This document shows positions 13,245 to 21,758 of a DNA stretch of 64,000 bases, in pieces (within the stretch, counting starts at the first letter, position 1; every line of letters begins with the position of its first letter). A program made the translations under genes and the position numbers. A model generated the notes under the pieces. The model was given only the letters and a program-made list of their open reading frames with translations. It was not told the DNA's origin and ran no database searches. Source of the stretch: DASUXA01 sp036378155 (lineage in GTDB: Bacteria; Actinomycetota; Actinomycetes; Mycobacteriales; Micromonosporaceae); the NCBI GenBank assembly GCA_036378155.1, contig DASUXA010000044.1, positions 62,001-126,000 on the forward strand. The letters are read 5' to 3'.

Positions 13245-15376
13245 GCCGGGTGGATTCCACGGGGGACGGGATGGGCAACGCGGACAACCAGCCGGGTCAG
13301 CCGGTCGACGGCGGCGACCCGCCGGTCCAGTCGGCGAACGGCGACCAGCCGGATCAGCCGGCGGGCGACGGCGCGGCGCGGAAGGGTCCGGCGGTACCGG
13401 CGCGGCTGCCGCAGGGTCGCGGCGGTCCGCCGTGGATGGCGGCGGCGATGCCGGCGGAGAAGTCGCTGAACTTCTGGCCGTCGGCGCGGCGGCTGCTCGG
13501 TCGGCTGCGCCCCGAGGCGCCCTGGCTGGTCCTGGTCGTCGTGCTCGCGGTGGCGAGCGTGACGCTGAGCGTGCTCGGACCGAAGGTGCTCGGGCGAGCC
13601 ACCGACGTGATCTTCTCCGGGCTGATCGGCAAGCGGCTGCCCGCCGGTGCCAGCCTCGACCAGGTCGTCGCCGGGCTGCGTGCGCGGGGCGAGAACCGGC
13701 TCGCCGACATGATCTCGGCGATGCACGTGGTACCGGGTGTCGGCATCGACTTCACCCGGCTGCGCGACATCCTGCTGCTGGTACTTGCGTTGTACGTGAG
13801 CGCCAGCCTGCTCATGTGGCTGCAGGGGTACCTGCTGAACAACGTCGTACAGAGCACGATCCTGAAGCTGCGCGCCGACGTCGAGGACAAGCTGAACCGG
13901 CTGCCGCTGCCGTACTTCGACAAGCAGCCGCGCGGCGAACTGCTCAGCCGGGTCACCAACGACATCGACAACATCGCGCAGAGCCTGCAGCAGACGCTCA
14001 GTCAGATGCTCACCTCGCTGCTGACCGTCATCGGCGTCCTCGTGATGATGTTCGTCGTCTCACCGCTGCTGGCGGTCATCGCGCTGGTCATCGTGCCGAT
14101 GTCCATCGTGGTCACCCAGCAGGTGGCGAAGCGCTCGCAGCGCCAGTTCATCGCCCAGTGGACGCACACCGGCGCGCTCAACGGGCAGATCGAGGAGGCG
14201 TACACCGGACACGAGCTGGTCAAGGTGTTCGGTCGGCGGCGCGAGGTGGAACAGGCCTTCACCGCCAAGAACGAAGAACTGTTCCAGGCGAGCTTCCGGG
14301 CGCAGTTCGTGTCCGGGATCATCATGCCGTCGATGATGTTCCTCGGGAACCTCAGCTACGTGATCGTCGCCGTGGTGGGCGGGCTGCGTGTGGCGACCGG
14401 CGCGATGAGCCTCGGCGACGTGCAGGCGTTCATCCAGTACTCGCGCCAGTTCACCCAGCCGTTGACGCAGGTGGCGTCGATGGCGAACCTGCTGCAGTCC
14501 GGGGTGGCGTCCGCCGAGCGGGTGTTCGACCTGCTCGACGCGGACGAGATGAGCCCCGAACCGAGCCGCCCGGCACGGATCGAACAGCCGCGCGGCCGGG
14601 TCGAGTTCGAGCACGTGTCGTTCCGGTACGAGCCGGACCGCCCGCTCATCGACGACCTGTCGCTGGTCGCCGAGCCCGGTCACACGATCGCGATCGTCGG
14701 TCCCACCGGCGCCGGCAAGACCACCCTGGTCAACCTGATCATGCGGTTCTACGAACTGGACGCCGGTCGGATCACGTTGGACGGCGTGGACATCACCACC
14801 CTGCGACGGGACGAACTGCGCGGTCGGATCGGCATGGTGCTGCAGGACACCTGGCTGTTCGGCGGCACGATCCGGGACAACATCCGGTACGGCAAGCCGG
14901 ACGCCACCGAGGAGGAGATCGTCGAGGCTGCCCGCGCGGCGTTCGTCGACCGGTTCGTACGTGCCCTTCCCGACGGGTACGACACCGTCATCGACGAGGA
15001 AGGCGGCAACGTCAGCGCCGGGGAGAAGCAGCTCATCACGATCGCCCGCGCGTTCCTCGCCGACCCGGCGCTGCTCATCCTCGACGAGGCGACCAGTTCC
15101 GTGGACACCCGCACCGAGCTGCTGGTACAGCAGGCGATGGCGGCGCTGCGGTCGGACCGCACCAGTTTCGTCATCGCGCACCGGCTGTCCACGGTCCGCG
15201 ACGCCGACCTGATCCTCGTCATGGAGAACGGTCGGATCGTCGAACAGGGCACCCACGACGAACTGCTGGCTGCCGAGGGCGCGTACTACCGGCTGTACCA
15301 GACCCAGTTCACGCAGGCGGTCGTGGACCTCGACGAGAACCGACCGGCGGCGGGTACGGCGGTCGCGGCGCGCTGA
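13241..15376 (+). CDS. ABC exporter half with catalytic ATP site (fused TMD-NBD)
   Basis: 711 residues, start overlapping the previous stop (ATGA). The first ~60 residues are a low-complexity Asp/Gln/Pro/Gly-rich tail, probably disordered. A six-helix membrane domain follows, then an NBD with Walker A GPTGAGKTT near 487, Walker B LLILDEATSS with catalytic Glu616, and switch His647 (IAHRLST). The signature loop is NVSAGEKQ rather than LSGGQ. This complements the partner's pattern: this subunit gives the good Walker B and the weak signature. The two proteins thus form one active and one degenerate ATP site. Its 3' end converges with the next gene with 17 bases between stops. Confidence 0.93.
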   Translation: MSRVDSTGDGMGNADNQPGQPVDGGDPPVQSANGDQPDQPAGDGAARKGPAVPARLPQGRGGPPWMAAAMPAEKSLNFWPSARRLLGRLRPEAPWLVLVVVLAVASVTLSVLGPKVLGRATDVIFSGLIGKRLPAGASLDQVVAGLRARGENRLADMISAMHVVPGVGIDFTRLRDILLLVLALYVSASLLMWLQGYLLNNVVQSTILKLRADVEDKLNRLPLPYFDKQPRGELLSRVTNDIDNIAQSLQQTLSQMLTSLLTVIGVLVMMFVVSPLLAVIALVIVPMSIVVTQQVAKRSQRQFIAQWTHTGALNGQIEEAYTGHELVKVFGRRREVEQAFTAKNEELFQASFRAQFVSGIIMPSMMFLGNLSYVIVAVVGGLRVATGAMSLGDVQAFIQYSRQFTQPLTQVASMANLLQSGVASAERVFDLLDADEMSPEPSRPARIEQPRGRVEFEHVSFRYEPDRPLIDDLSLVAEPGHTIAIVGPTGAGKTTLVNLIMRFYELDAGRITLDGVDITTLRRDELRGRIGMVLQDTWLFGGTIRDNIRYGKPDATEEEIVEAARAAFVDRFVRALPDGYDTVIDEEGGNVSAGEKQLITIARAFLADPALLILDEATSSVDTRTELLVQQAMAALRSDRTSFVIAHRLSTVRDADLILVMENGRIVEQGTHDELLAAEGAYYRLYQTQFTQAVVDLDENRPAAGTAVAAR

Positions 15377-15393
15377 GCGGGCAGCGTCAGAGA

Positions 15394-15753
15394 TCAGAAA
15401 TCGGGCGGCAGCGCACCTTCCAGGTGCGCTGCCGCCACCCGCTTCGGCACCACCATCCGCCACGCGTCGACCACGAGTTCCCGCATCTCGACCGGGTCCA
15501 GCGCGGCGAGCCGGGTGCGGACCCAGTTGTACCGCTCGTCGGACTTGATCGGCATGAAGAACTTGTCCGGCTCGGCGGCGATCAGGGCAGCCCGCTCCTC
15601 CTTCGGGTAGGCGAACCCCATGACCGTCTCGTCCGGAGACAGCGACACGTACACCAGCCGCCCGACCCGGAACTTCACCCGGTCACGGATCAGGTGCTCG
15701 GTGGTTCGCGGCAACGACAACGCCACCCGACGCACATCGTGCGCAGTTACCAT
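15394..15753 (-). CDS. MmcQ/YjbR-family protein
   Basis: 119 residues starting MVTAHDVRRVALSLP. The fold shows the family features: an N-terminal helix ending in LP, RVKFRVGRLVYVSLSPDE, then KSDERYNWVRTRLAALD and a C-terminal helix with VPKRVAAAHL. Family members are small double-wing proteins of uncertain, possibly DNA-binding, function. The frame stays open 132 bases further upstream, but that extension is Arg-rich and non-conserved in character, so the inner ATG was chosen. There is no link to the exporter, which it faces tail to tail. Confidence 0.85.
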   Translation of the reverse strand: MVTAHDVRRVALSLPRTTEHLIRDRVKFRVGRLVYVSLSPDETVMGFAYPKEERAALIAAEPDKFFMPIKSDERYNWVRTRLAALDPVEMRELVVDAWRMVVPKRVAAAHLEGALPPDF

Positions 15754-15821
15754 GACCCGACCGTACCGGTGACCGTGGACCGGGGTCGCCTCTACTCCAC
15801 CGGGCGCGCCGCGCGCGGTTG

Positions 15822-17669
15822 TCAGGGACGGTAGTCGTCGTGCGTGGCGACCCGCGACAACTCGTACCCGTCGCGGGTGCGCCAATAGTGCAGGCGGCGG
15901 GCGGCAGCCGTCTCCCGTTGCAGCGCGACCCGCCAGCAGGTCGCCCCGTCCCAGCGCGTGACGTACGGGGTCCCCGGACCGCCCGTACGGAGTTGGTGCA
16001 GGTCACGCCCGGCGAGATGCTGGTCCTGCCCGGTGAGTACCTCGACCGCCACGGAAACGATCTTCGCCCGGCTGATGCCTTCGATGTGCTCGACCGAGTC
16101 GAGGAACTCCGGTCCCAGCTTGTACGGGGCGAGCGGCTTGTCGGCCTTCTCGCTCGCCGGGATGCGGCGTACCCACTCGCTGTACACCTCGTGCCGGAAC
16201 TGCTGTTCCGGGTTGAGGAACGCCACCTCGTCGCCGGGTTGGTCGACCCGCGCCTGCGCGGCCCTGAGCTGCTTCACCGCCCGCTGCCGGGCGAGGTCGG
16301 CTTCCCGGTACCGGCTGCGGAGCTGTTCGATCGCGCGGGTCTTCTCGGCGACCTCGGCTTCCAGGTACGCGGCCCGTCGCCGCAGACCGGCGAGTTCGCT
16401 GGCGAGGGAGTGCCGGGTGGCGCGTTCCGCCGCGAGTTCGTTGTCCAGTTGGGCGACGCGGGCACGCAGCGCTTCGTGGGACGCCTCGTCGACCGGGCGC
16501 GCCGCCCTGCCCGGTTGCGCCCCGAACCGCCGGGCCAGGTCGAGCGGTGTCGGCGGGCGGGTCGGCGCCGGCGGTACCGCGGGCGACACCGGTGCGCGCG
16601 GCACGGTCGGCGAGGCGACCGCTGTGGTCGGATCGGCGGGCGTCGACCCGGACCGGTCCGGGGGTTGGCGCGGCTCCGGCTCCGGTACCGCGAGCCACGG
16701 CGGACCGTCGGGCAGCAGGCTCGGCGCGGGGCGGGGCTCGTCCTCGTCGTCGATGTCGTCCAGCCGCAGGGCGGGCGGCACGAGTCCGGCGATCCGGCAC
16801 GCCACCACCTCGCCGATGGTGAACAGCCCGGTCAGCGTGTCCTTCGGGTTCGAGGTGACGGCGGTTCGCGGTACGTCGACCGGCAGACCGGGCAACGGAC
16901 GCAGCGTGACCGTGTCGTCGGTGACCGCGGCGACGTCCGCCAGGATCACGTCGCCGACCCGGTACACCTCGGCGAGCGCGACGCGGGCGGCGGCTTCGTC
17001 GACGTACCGCAGTTCGTCGCGCAGGTCCAGGCGTCGCGACACCGGGTCGTACCTGCCGGCCACGGGCTGGCCGCTGGTCAGCACCCGGTCCAGCGGTACA
17101 CCCGGGACCGTCAACTCCTCCCACACCGTCGCCAGGTCACGGTCGTCGAGGGTGACCAGCGCGCGTGACCCGACGACGGCGGTGACCCGCCCGTACCGCT
17201 GGCGGGTGCCGGGCGTGGCGCGCGGCTCGACCAGCCCAGCCGCCACGGCAGCCTGCAGGGCGTCGCTGATCAGCTGGTTGGTGACGCGTTGCCGGTCCTG
17301 CGCGGAATACGCGAACCGCAGCCTGCTCCGGCGGGGGTCGGCGACCCAGGCGTGGTCGACCGGGTACACCCGCCCCGCGCCGCCGTAGGTCTGCGTCAGC
17401 GCGGGCATCTCGCGCGCGAACGCCCAGGACACGTCGCTGGTCGGCATCACCACGACCTCGGCCAGGTCGCCGACCGACTCCTTGATCTCGGCGGGGTCGC
17501 CGAACGGTTCGTCGTGCCCGCTCGCGATGGTCACCACGACCACCGGCCAGCGTCGACCGGGCGTCAGGAGCCGATGCGCCAACGCCACCGCGTCCGATTC
17601 CGAGTCGACGAGCCGTACCGATGACGGGGGCGTGGGGAGGTCCGACACGGCGACGCCAGCCTGAACCAT
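15822..17669 (-). CDS. Unrecognised protein with S1-like segment and coiled coil
   Basis: 615 residues; ATG with a GGAGAGGGGG run upstream. The N-terminal ~140 residues form an alpha/beta region (VVVVTIASGHDEPFGDPAE, then DLAEVVVMPTSDVSWAFA and GGAGRVYPVDHAW). Residues ~230-300 look like an S1/OB-fold strand pattern (YRVGDVILADVAAVTDDTV). A Pro-rich linker follows near 320-390, then a heptad-rich coiled coil near 396-475 (LAAERATRHSLASELAGL and similar). The C-terminal ~130 residues are mixed helices and strands ending DGYELSRVATHDDYRP. I do not recognise a named family. The layout suggests a cytoplasmic, oligomeric, possibly nucleic-acid-binding protein. Codon use matches the neighbours. Confidence 0.75.
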   Translation of the reverse strand: MVQAGVAVSDLPTPPSSVRLVDSESDAVALAHRLLTPGRRWPVVVVTIASGHDEPFGDPAEIKESVGDLAEVVVMPTSDVSWAFAREMPALTQTYGGAGRVYPVDHAWVADPRRSRLRFAYSAQDRQRVTNQLISDALQAAVAAGLVEPRATPGTRQRYGRVTAVVGSRALVTLDDRDLATVWEELTVPGVPLDRVLTSGQPVAGRYDPVSRRLDLRDELRYVDEAAARVALAEVYRVGDVILADVAAVTDDTVTLRPLPGLPVDVPRTAVTSNPKDTLTGLFTIGEVVACRIAGLVPPALRLDDIDDEDEPRPAPSLLPDGPPWLAVPEPEPRQPPDRSGSTPADPTTAVASPTVPRAPVSPAVPPAPTRPPTPLDLARRFGAQPGRAARPVDEASHEALRARVAQLDNELAAERATRHSLASELAGLRRRAAYLEAEVAEKTRAIEQLRSRYREADLARQRAVKQLRAAQARVDQPGDEVAFLNPEQQFRHEVYSEWVRRIPASEKADKPLAPYKLGPEFLDSVEHIEGISRAKIVSVAVEVLTGQDQHLAGRDLHQLRTGGPGTPYVTRWDGATCWRVALQRETAAARRLHYWRTRDGYELSRVATHDDYRP

Positions 17670-17689
17670 CAGAACCGGCCCCCTCTCCG

Positions 17690-17926
17690 TCACCTGACCG
17701 GATAACGATCCGGAGCCACCCCAGTGTGACGGTGCCCGCCGGAGTGCGCGAACGGGGTCCACGTGCTGTGCTCGGCTGCCGCCGCGCGCTGGTCGACGCG
17801 CAGGAAGATCGTGGCGCGCGGCTGGGTACCGGCCGCCAACGGTACCCGCCGGATCTGCGTGCTGGCACCGATGCGTCCCGCTCCGGCGCGCCCATCCGGT
17901 CGGTCACCGCCGCTCGCGCTCGTCAC
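17690..17926 (-). CDS. Doubtful small ORF, 78 aa
   Basis: A GTG-initiated frame with GC-rich third positions across its central part (IRRVPLAAGTQPRATIFLRV) ends 20 bases before the start of the large S1-like/coiled-coil gene on the same strand. The stretch ATIFLRVDQRAAAAEH reads like real protein. The tail and the N-terminus do not, and I see no convincing ribosome site. It could be a small co-transcribed gene or chance. The rest of this 366-base gap (17927-18035) shows nothing I can name. Confidence 0.3.
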   Translation of the reverse strand: MTSASGGDRPDGRAGAGRIGASTQIRRVPLAAGTQPRATIFLRVDQRAAAAEHSTWTPFAHSGGHRHTGVAPDRYPVR

Positions 17927-18035
17927 GTCGGTGGCGCTCGCCGCGCGGTGGCTGCGCGGGCGCAGTGCCCCGCGCGTCGCATCGCCGGGCGCGACCGGGG
18001 TACCGGGACGGGGCGGCGCCCGCCGACCGCGGCGG

Positions 18036-19331
18036 TCAGGGGCAGGAACGCCACGCCGAGGTGTACAGGTCGGCGTCGCCGAAGTTGCCGGACTTGAGCA
18101 GCAGCGCCAGGGCGGTACCGGTGGTCGGAACCATCCAGGGCAGCCCCGGACCGGCCGCGGGTCCGACCCGCAGCGTGCTGATCCCGAGCGCCTGGACGAC
18201 CGCGCCGGACGTTTCGCCACCGGCGACCAGGAGCCGGCGTACCCCGAGTACGTCCACCGCGCGCCGCGCGATCTCGGCGGTCGCCGCCTCGAGCAGCGCG
18301 GCGGGGCGTCCGACGCCGAGCCGCGACTCGTACTCGGCGACCCGTTCGGGTCCGGCTGACGACGAGACGAGGACCGGAGCGTCGCCGCTGTCGAACGCGC
18401 GCCGGACCGCGTCGAGTACCGCGTCGACCGCCCGGTCCGGCTCGGCGGCGAGGTCCAGCGGACACAACTCGACGCGGGGTCCGGTGAACGCGGCGACCTG
18501 CTCGCGGGTGCGCGCCGAGCAGCTTCCGGACAGGATCAGCCGTCGTCCCGCCGGTACCGGGGGAACCCGGCGGGACGACGAGCCGGTCGTCGACCGGGCA
18601 TGACCGTGCCGGACGCGGGCCAGCGCCGCGGCGAGCCCGGCGGCGCCCGCGGTGACGACGTCGGCGGTGCCGGTCAGCGCGACGGCGGCGTGGTCGAGAT
18701 CGTCCTCGGTGAGGGCGTCGAGCAGGACGTGCCTGGCGCCCGCCCGGCGTGCCTGCGCGATCGCGGCTCGGATGTCGACCGGTCCGGCTACCACCGTCGA
18801 CCACGGTACGAGCGCGACCGGCTCGGTCGTCTGCCTGGACAGCACCGCGACCAGGTTCGGGTCGCGCATCGGAGTCAGTGGATGGTCGCGGAGCGGCGAA
18901 TCCGACAGCAGTTGCCGACCGACGAACAGGTGCCCCTGGTACACGGTGCGTCCGACCCTCGGCGTGGCGGGCGTGCCGACGCTGACAACCGGGTGCGCCG
19001 CGTCGGCGGCGAGCAGTCGCGTCAGCGCGTCGGCGACCGGACCGATGTTCCCGTCGTCGGTCGAGTCGAACGTGGAGCAGTACTTCTGGTACAGCGTCGT
19101 GCAGCCCGCCTGCCGCAGCCAGCGCGCGGCGGCGAGCGACCACTCGACCGCCCGGTCGCGGGGCGCGGTGCGGGACTTCAGCGCCACGACCGCGCAGTCG
19201 CAGTCCGGGCAGTCCCCCGGCGGCGTCCCGACCGTCACGATCGCGGACGCGCCCTGTTCGCTGACCGCCTCCGCGACGTCGCACGCGCCGGTGACGTCGT
19301 CGGCGACGATGCCGAGCCAGGGACCGCTCAT
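18036..19331 (-). CDS. OtnK-like four-carbon acid sugar kinase family protein
   Basis: 431 residues. The N-terminal domain begins LGIVADDVTGACDVAE, with the ADDxTGA motif of the DUF1537/OtnK family. QKYCSTFDSTDDGNIGP follows, the family's substrate-binding KxxSTxRGN-like segment in a variant form. The C-terminal nucleotide-binding domain has VAGGETSGAVVQALG. Characterised members phosphorylate four-carbon acid sugars such as erythronate or threonate. The start overlaps the stop of the upstream DeoR gene (ATGA), so the two form one operon. None of the usual partners (isomerase OtnI, dehydrogenase LtnD, OtnC) is adjacent, so the substrate here may differ. Confidence 0.85.
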   Translation of the reverse strand: MSGPWLGIVADDVTGACDVAEAVSEQGASAIVTVGTPPGDCPDCDCAVVALKSRTAPRDRAVEWSLAAARWLRQAGCTTLYQKYCSTFDSTDDGNIGPVADALTRLLAADAAHPVVSVGTPATPRVGRTVYQGHLFVGRQLLSDSPLRDHPLTPMRDPNLVAVLSRQTTEPVALVPWSTVVAGPVDIRAAIAQARRAGARHVLLDALTEDDLDHAAVALTGTADVVTAGAAGLAAALARVRHGHARSTTGSSSRRVPPVPAGRRLILSGSCSARTREQVAAFTGPRVELCPLDLAAEPDRAVDAVLDAVRRAFDSGDAPVLVSSSAGPERVAEYESRLGVGRPAALLEAATAEIARRAVDVLGVRRLLVAGGETSGAVVQALGISTLRVGPAAGPGLPWMVPTTGTALALLLKSGNFGDADLYTSAWRSCP

Positions 19332-20134
19332 GAGAGACCCGCCGCCCCGGCGAGCACGCCGTCGTTCGCGCGCGACCGGGCGACGACCAGGTTCCGGCAG
19401 GTTCGGCGTAGGAAGCCGAGGTGCTCGTCGGTCGCGCCGTCGTCGATGACGACGGTGTCCACGGCGTGCAGACCGATGATCCGCATGGGCGCGCGTTCGT
19501 CGAGTTTGTGGTGGTCGAGCAGCAGGATGACGCGTCGCGCGATGCGTGCCATGGCGCGCTTGGTGTCGGCGTCGGACGCGTTCGCCGAGTACACCCCGCC
19601 CCGGCTGACCGCCGTCGCGGACAGCACGGCGACGTCGACCGCGAGGTCGGCGAGGCTGGCGCGGGTGATCGGTCCGGTGAAGGAGCGGGTCGGGGCGTGG
19701 TAGTTGCCGCCGAGCGCGATGAGGTCGATGTCCTCGCGCTCGGTACAGGTCAGGATGACCGGGACGGAGTGCGTGACGACGGTGAGCCCGCCCGGCAGGT
19801 GCGCGGCGAGCGCCGCGACGGTGGTACCGGCGTCGAGCGCCACCACGCTCGCCGAGGACAGCAGCGGCACGGCCGCGCGTGCCACCGCCTCCTTCTCGAC
19901 CGGCGCCTCGACGCGTCGCTGGTCGAACGGCGCGCCGGGCGCGGGAGACGGCACGGTCGCCCCGCCCGCGACCCGGTTCACCAGCCCCTGGGCGGCGAGT
20001 TGACGCAGGTCGCGGCGGATCGTCATCTCCGAGACGCCGAGCGCGGCGGCGGCGTCGCCGGACGAGAGGTACCCGGCTTCGGTGACCCGTCGCAGCAGTT
20101 CCGCCCGGCGTTGGGGCGCCTCGGTGTAGCGCAC
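19328..20134 (-). CDS. DeoR-family sugar-metabolism regulator
   Basis: 268 residues. An N-terminal DeoR helix-turn-helix (RRVTEAGYLSSGDAAAALG, then VSEMTIRRDL) is followed by the phosphosugar-sensing domain with LDAGTTVAALAAHLPG and ALGGNYHAPTRSFTGP. A perfect -35 TTGACA (reverse strand 20170-20165), 18 bases and a weak -10 TTGGAT (20146-20141) put the transcript start at about the GTG at 20134. A leaderless start is therefore likely and was chosen over longer in-frame starts. It is transcribed divergently from the FGGY kinase operon and probably represses it until a phosphorylated intermediate binds. Confidence 0.88.
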   Translation of the reverse strand: MRYTEAPQRRAELLRRVTEAGYLSSGDAAAALGVSEMTIRRDLRQLAAQGLVNRVAGGATVPSPAPGAPFDQRRVEAPVEKEAVARAAVPLLSSASVVALDAGTTVAALAAHLPGGLTVVTHSVPVILTCTEREDIDLIALGGNYHAPTRSFTGPITRASLADLAVDVAVLSATAVSRGGVYSANASDADTKRAMARIARRVILLLDHHKLDERAPMRIIGLHAVDTVVIDDGATDEHLGFLRRTCRNLVVARSRANDGVLAGAAGLS

Positions 20135-20140
20135 GTATCC

Positions 20141-20213
20141 ATCCAAGCTGTTCTCTGCCCATGTTGTCAATCGCCGAACATTCTGTTGACCAGTTCGTTC
20201 GCCAGCGAACAAA
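20141..20213. promoter_or_regulatory. Divergent control region with repeated TGTTC/GAACA elements
   Basis: The intergenic region between the DeoR gene and the FGGY operon holds TGTTC at 20149, GAACA at 20176, GTTCG at 20193 and 20197, and CGAACA at 20206. The last two form GTTCG-N4-CGAAC (20197-20210), which ends three bases before the kinase ATG. Multiple short repeats of this sort are typical DeoR binding arrays. The assignment to this regulator is inference from position. Confidence 0.6.
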
Positions 20214-21758
20214 ATGACGGACGTGCACCCCGCGCCCACGAGCAGCCCCGTCCCGCGCGGCTGCCTCGCGCTGGGCATCGACGTGGGCACCACGAACACC
20301 AAAGTCGCCCTGGTCACGATCGGCGGGTCCGACCTGCGGGTACGCGCGACGGCATCGGCGCCCACCCCGGAACCCGACCGGCTCGGACCGGTCCTGCTCC
20401 GGCTGTTCCGTCAGGTCCTCGACGGCGCACCGCCCCCGGAAGCCGTCGGCATCGCCTCGATGGCGGAGACCGGGGTACCGCTCGACCGGTACGGGCGACC
20501 ACTCGGCGACTGGGTGCGGTGGGACAGCCACCCCGCCGGTACCGAGGCGGACGACCTCGCCCGACGGCTCGGCTGGGCGGACCTGGTACGAGCCACCGGG
20601 GTGCGACCGAGCGCGAAGGTACCGCTGGCGACCTGGGCGTGGCTGCGCTCGCACCGCCCGGACCAGTGGTCCGCCATGGCCGCCTGGGCAGGCGCCGCCG
20701 ACCTGGTCTGCCTGACCCTCACCGGGCGACTCGTCACCGACCACACCCTGGCGGGACGCACCATGGCGTACCGACTGCCGTCGCCCGGCGCGCCGGTGCC
20801 CGACCGGTTCGACGCCGACCTGCTGGGCGAGGTGGGACTGCGCCCCGACCAGGTACCGGCGGTCACCCCACCCGGACAGATCGCCGGCCGCGTCCGCGAC
20901 AACGCGTTCGGGCTGCGCGTCGGCACACCCGTCGTCGTCGCCGGGCACGACCACGCCGTCGGCGCGTACGCCTGCGGAGTACGACAGCCCGGCGACGTCG
21001 CCGACTCCCTGGGTACCGCCGAGGCGGTGCTGTCCGTGGTCGCCGGCGCACCCGACCCGGTCGAGGTGGCCCGCGCCGGAATGAGCACGGTGGTCACCGT
21101 CAGCGGTCGGTACCGGGCCATCCTCGCCGGCTCGTCGAGCGCCGGCGCGACCGTCGCCTGGTGGCTGGCGCACGAACCCGCCGGACTGTCGCCCGACGAC
21201 CTGTTCCAGGCGGTACTCGCAGCCGGCGACCAGCCGAGCGACGTCGTCGTCCTGCCGTACCTGTCGGGGCGGCAGACCCCCGACCCCGATCCGTCCGCCC
21301 GGCTGCGGGTGCTCGGTCGCCGACCCGGACACACCCCGGTCGACCTGGCGCGAGCCGTCCTCGAAGGACTGTGCCTCCAAGCCCGCTGGATGCTGCGGGA
21401 ACAGGCGCGCCTCGCCGGCTGGTCCGGTACCGACCCGTCGGTGACCCTGCTCGGCGGCGCCGTCGCGACCAACCCCGCCTGGGTACGGATCAAGGCACAC
21501 GTCATGCCCTGGCCGATGCGGGTGGTGACCACCGCCGAACCGGTCGCCGCGGGAGCCGCGCTGGTCGCCGCCGTCACGGCAGCGCGGGTCGGGCCGCCGG
21601 TACCGGTCCTCGACCGGCGACCAGCCCCGGTGGTACCGGGCGCCGGCGTCGACTACGACGAACCGCTCGCCCGATTCGTGGCGGCGGCGACCGCGCGAGG
21701 CTGCGAGCAGCAGACACCCGGCACGCCCACCCATTCCCGACGAGAGGACGGCCCGTGA
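20214..21758 (+). CDS. FGGY-family carbohydrate kinase
   Basis: 514 residues. The N-terminal ATPase motif GIDVGTTNTKVAL and the C-terminal FGGY half (VVLPYLSGRQTPDPDPSARL, then LEGLCLQARWML and VTLLGGAVATNPAW) are clear. FGGY kinases phosphorylate pentuloses, hexuloses, polyols or glycerol; the specificity cannot be read here. It is the first gene of an operon in which nearly every start overlaps the preceding stop. The next gene is a ketose-phosphate-type aldolase, so a ketose phosphorylated by this enzyme and then cleaved is the natural reading. There is no clear ribosome site before the ATG, which lies against the operator repeats. Confidence 0.9.
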   Translation: MTDVHPAPTSSPVPRGCLALGIDVGTTNTKVALVTIGGSDLRVRATASAPTPEPDRLGPVLLRLFRQVLDGAPPPEAVGIASMAETGVPLDRYGRPLGDWVRWDSHPAGTEADDLARRLGWADLVRATGVRPSAKVPLATWAWLRSHRPDQWSAMAAWAGAADLVCLTLTGRLVTDHTLAGRTMAYRLPSPGAPVPDRFDADLLGEVGLRPDQVPAVTPPGQIAGRVRDNAFGLRVGTPVVVAGHDHAVGAYACGVRQPGDVADSLGTAEAVLSVVAGAPDPVEVARAGMSTVVTVSGRYRAILAGSSSAGATVAWWLAHEPAGLSPDDLFQAVLAAGDQPSDVVVLPYLSGRQTPDPDPSARLRVLGRRPGHTPVDLARAVLEGLCLQARWMLREQARLAGWSGTDPSVTLLGGAVATNPAWVRIKAHVMPWPMRVVTTAEPVAAGAALVAAVTAARVGPPVPVLDRRPAPVVPGAGVDYDEPLARFVAAATARGCEQQTPGTPTHSRREDGP

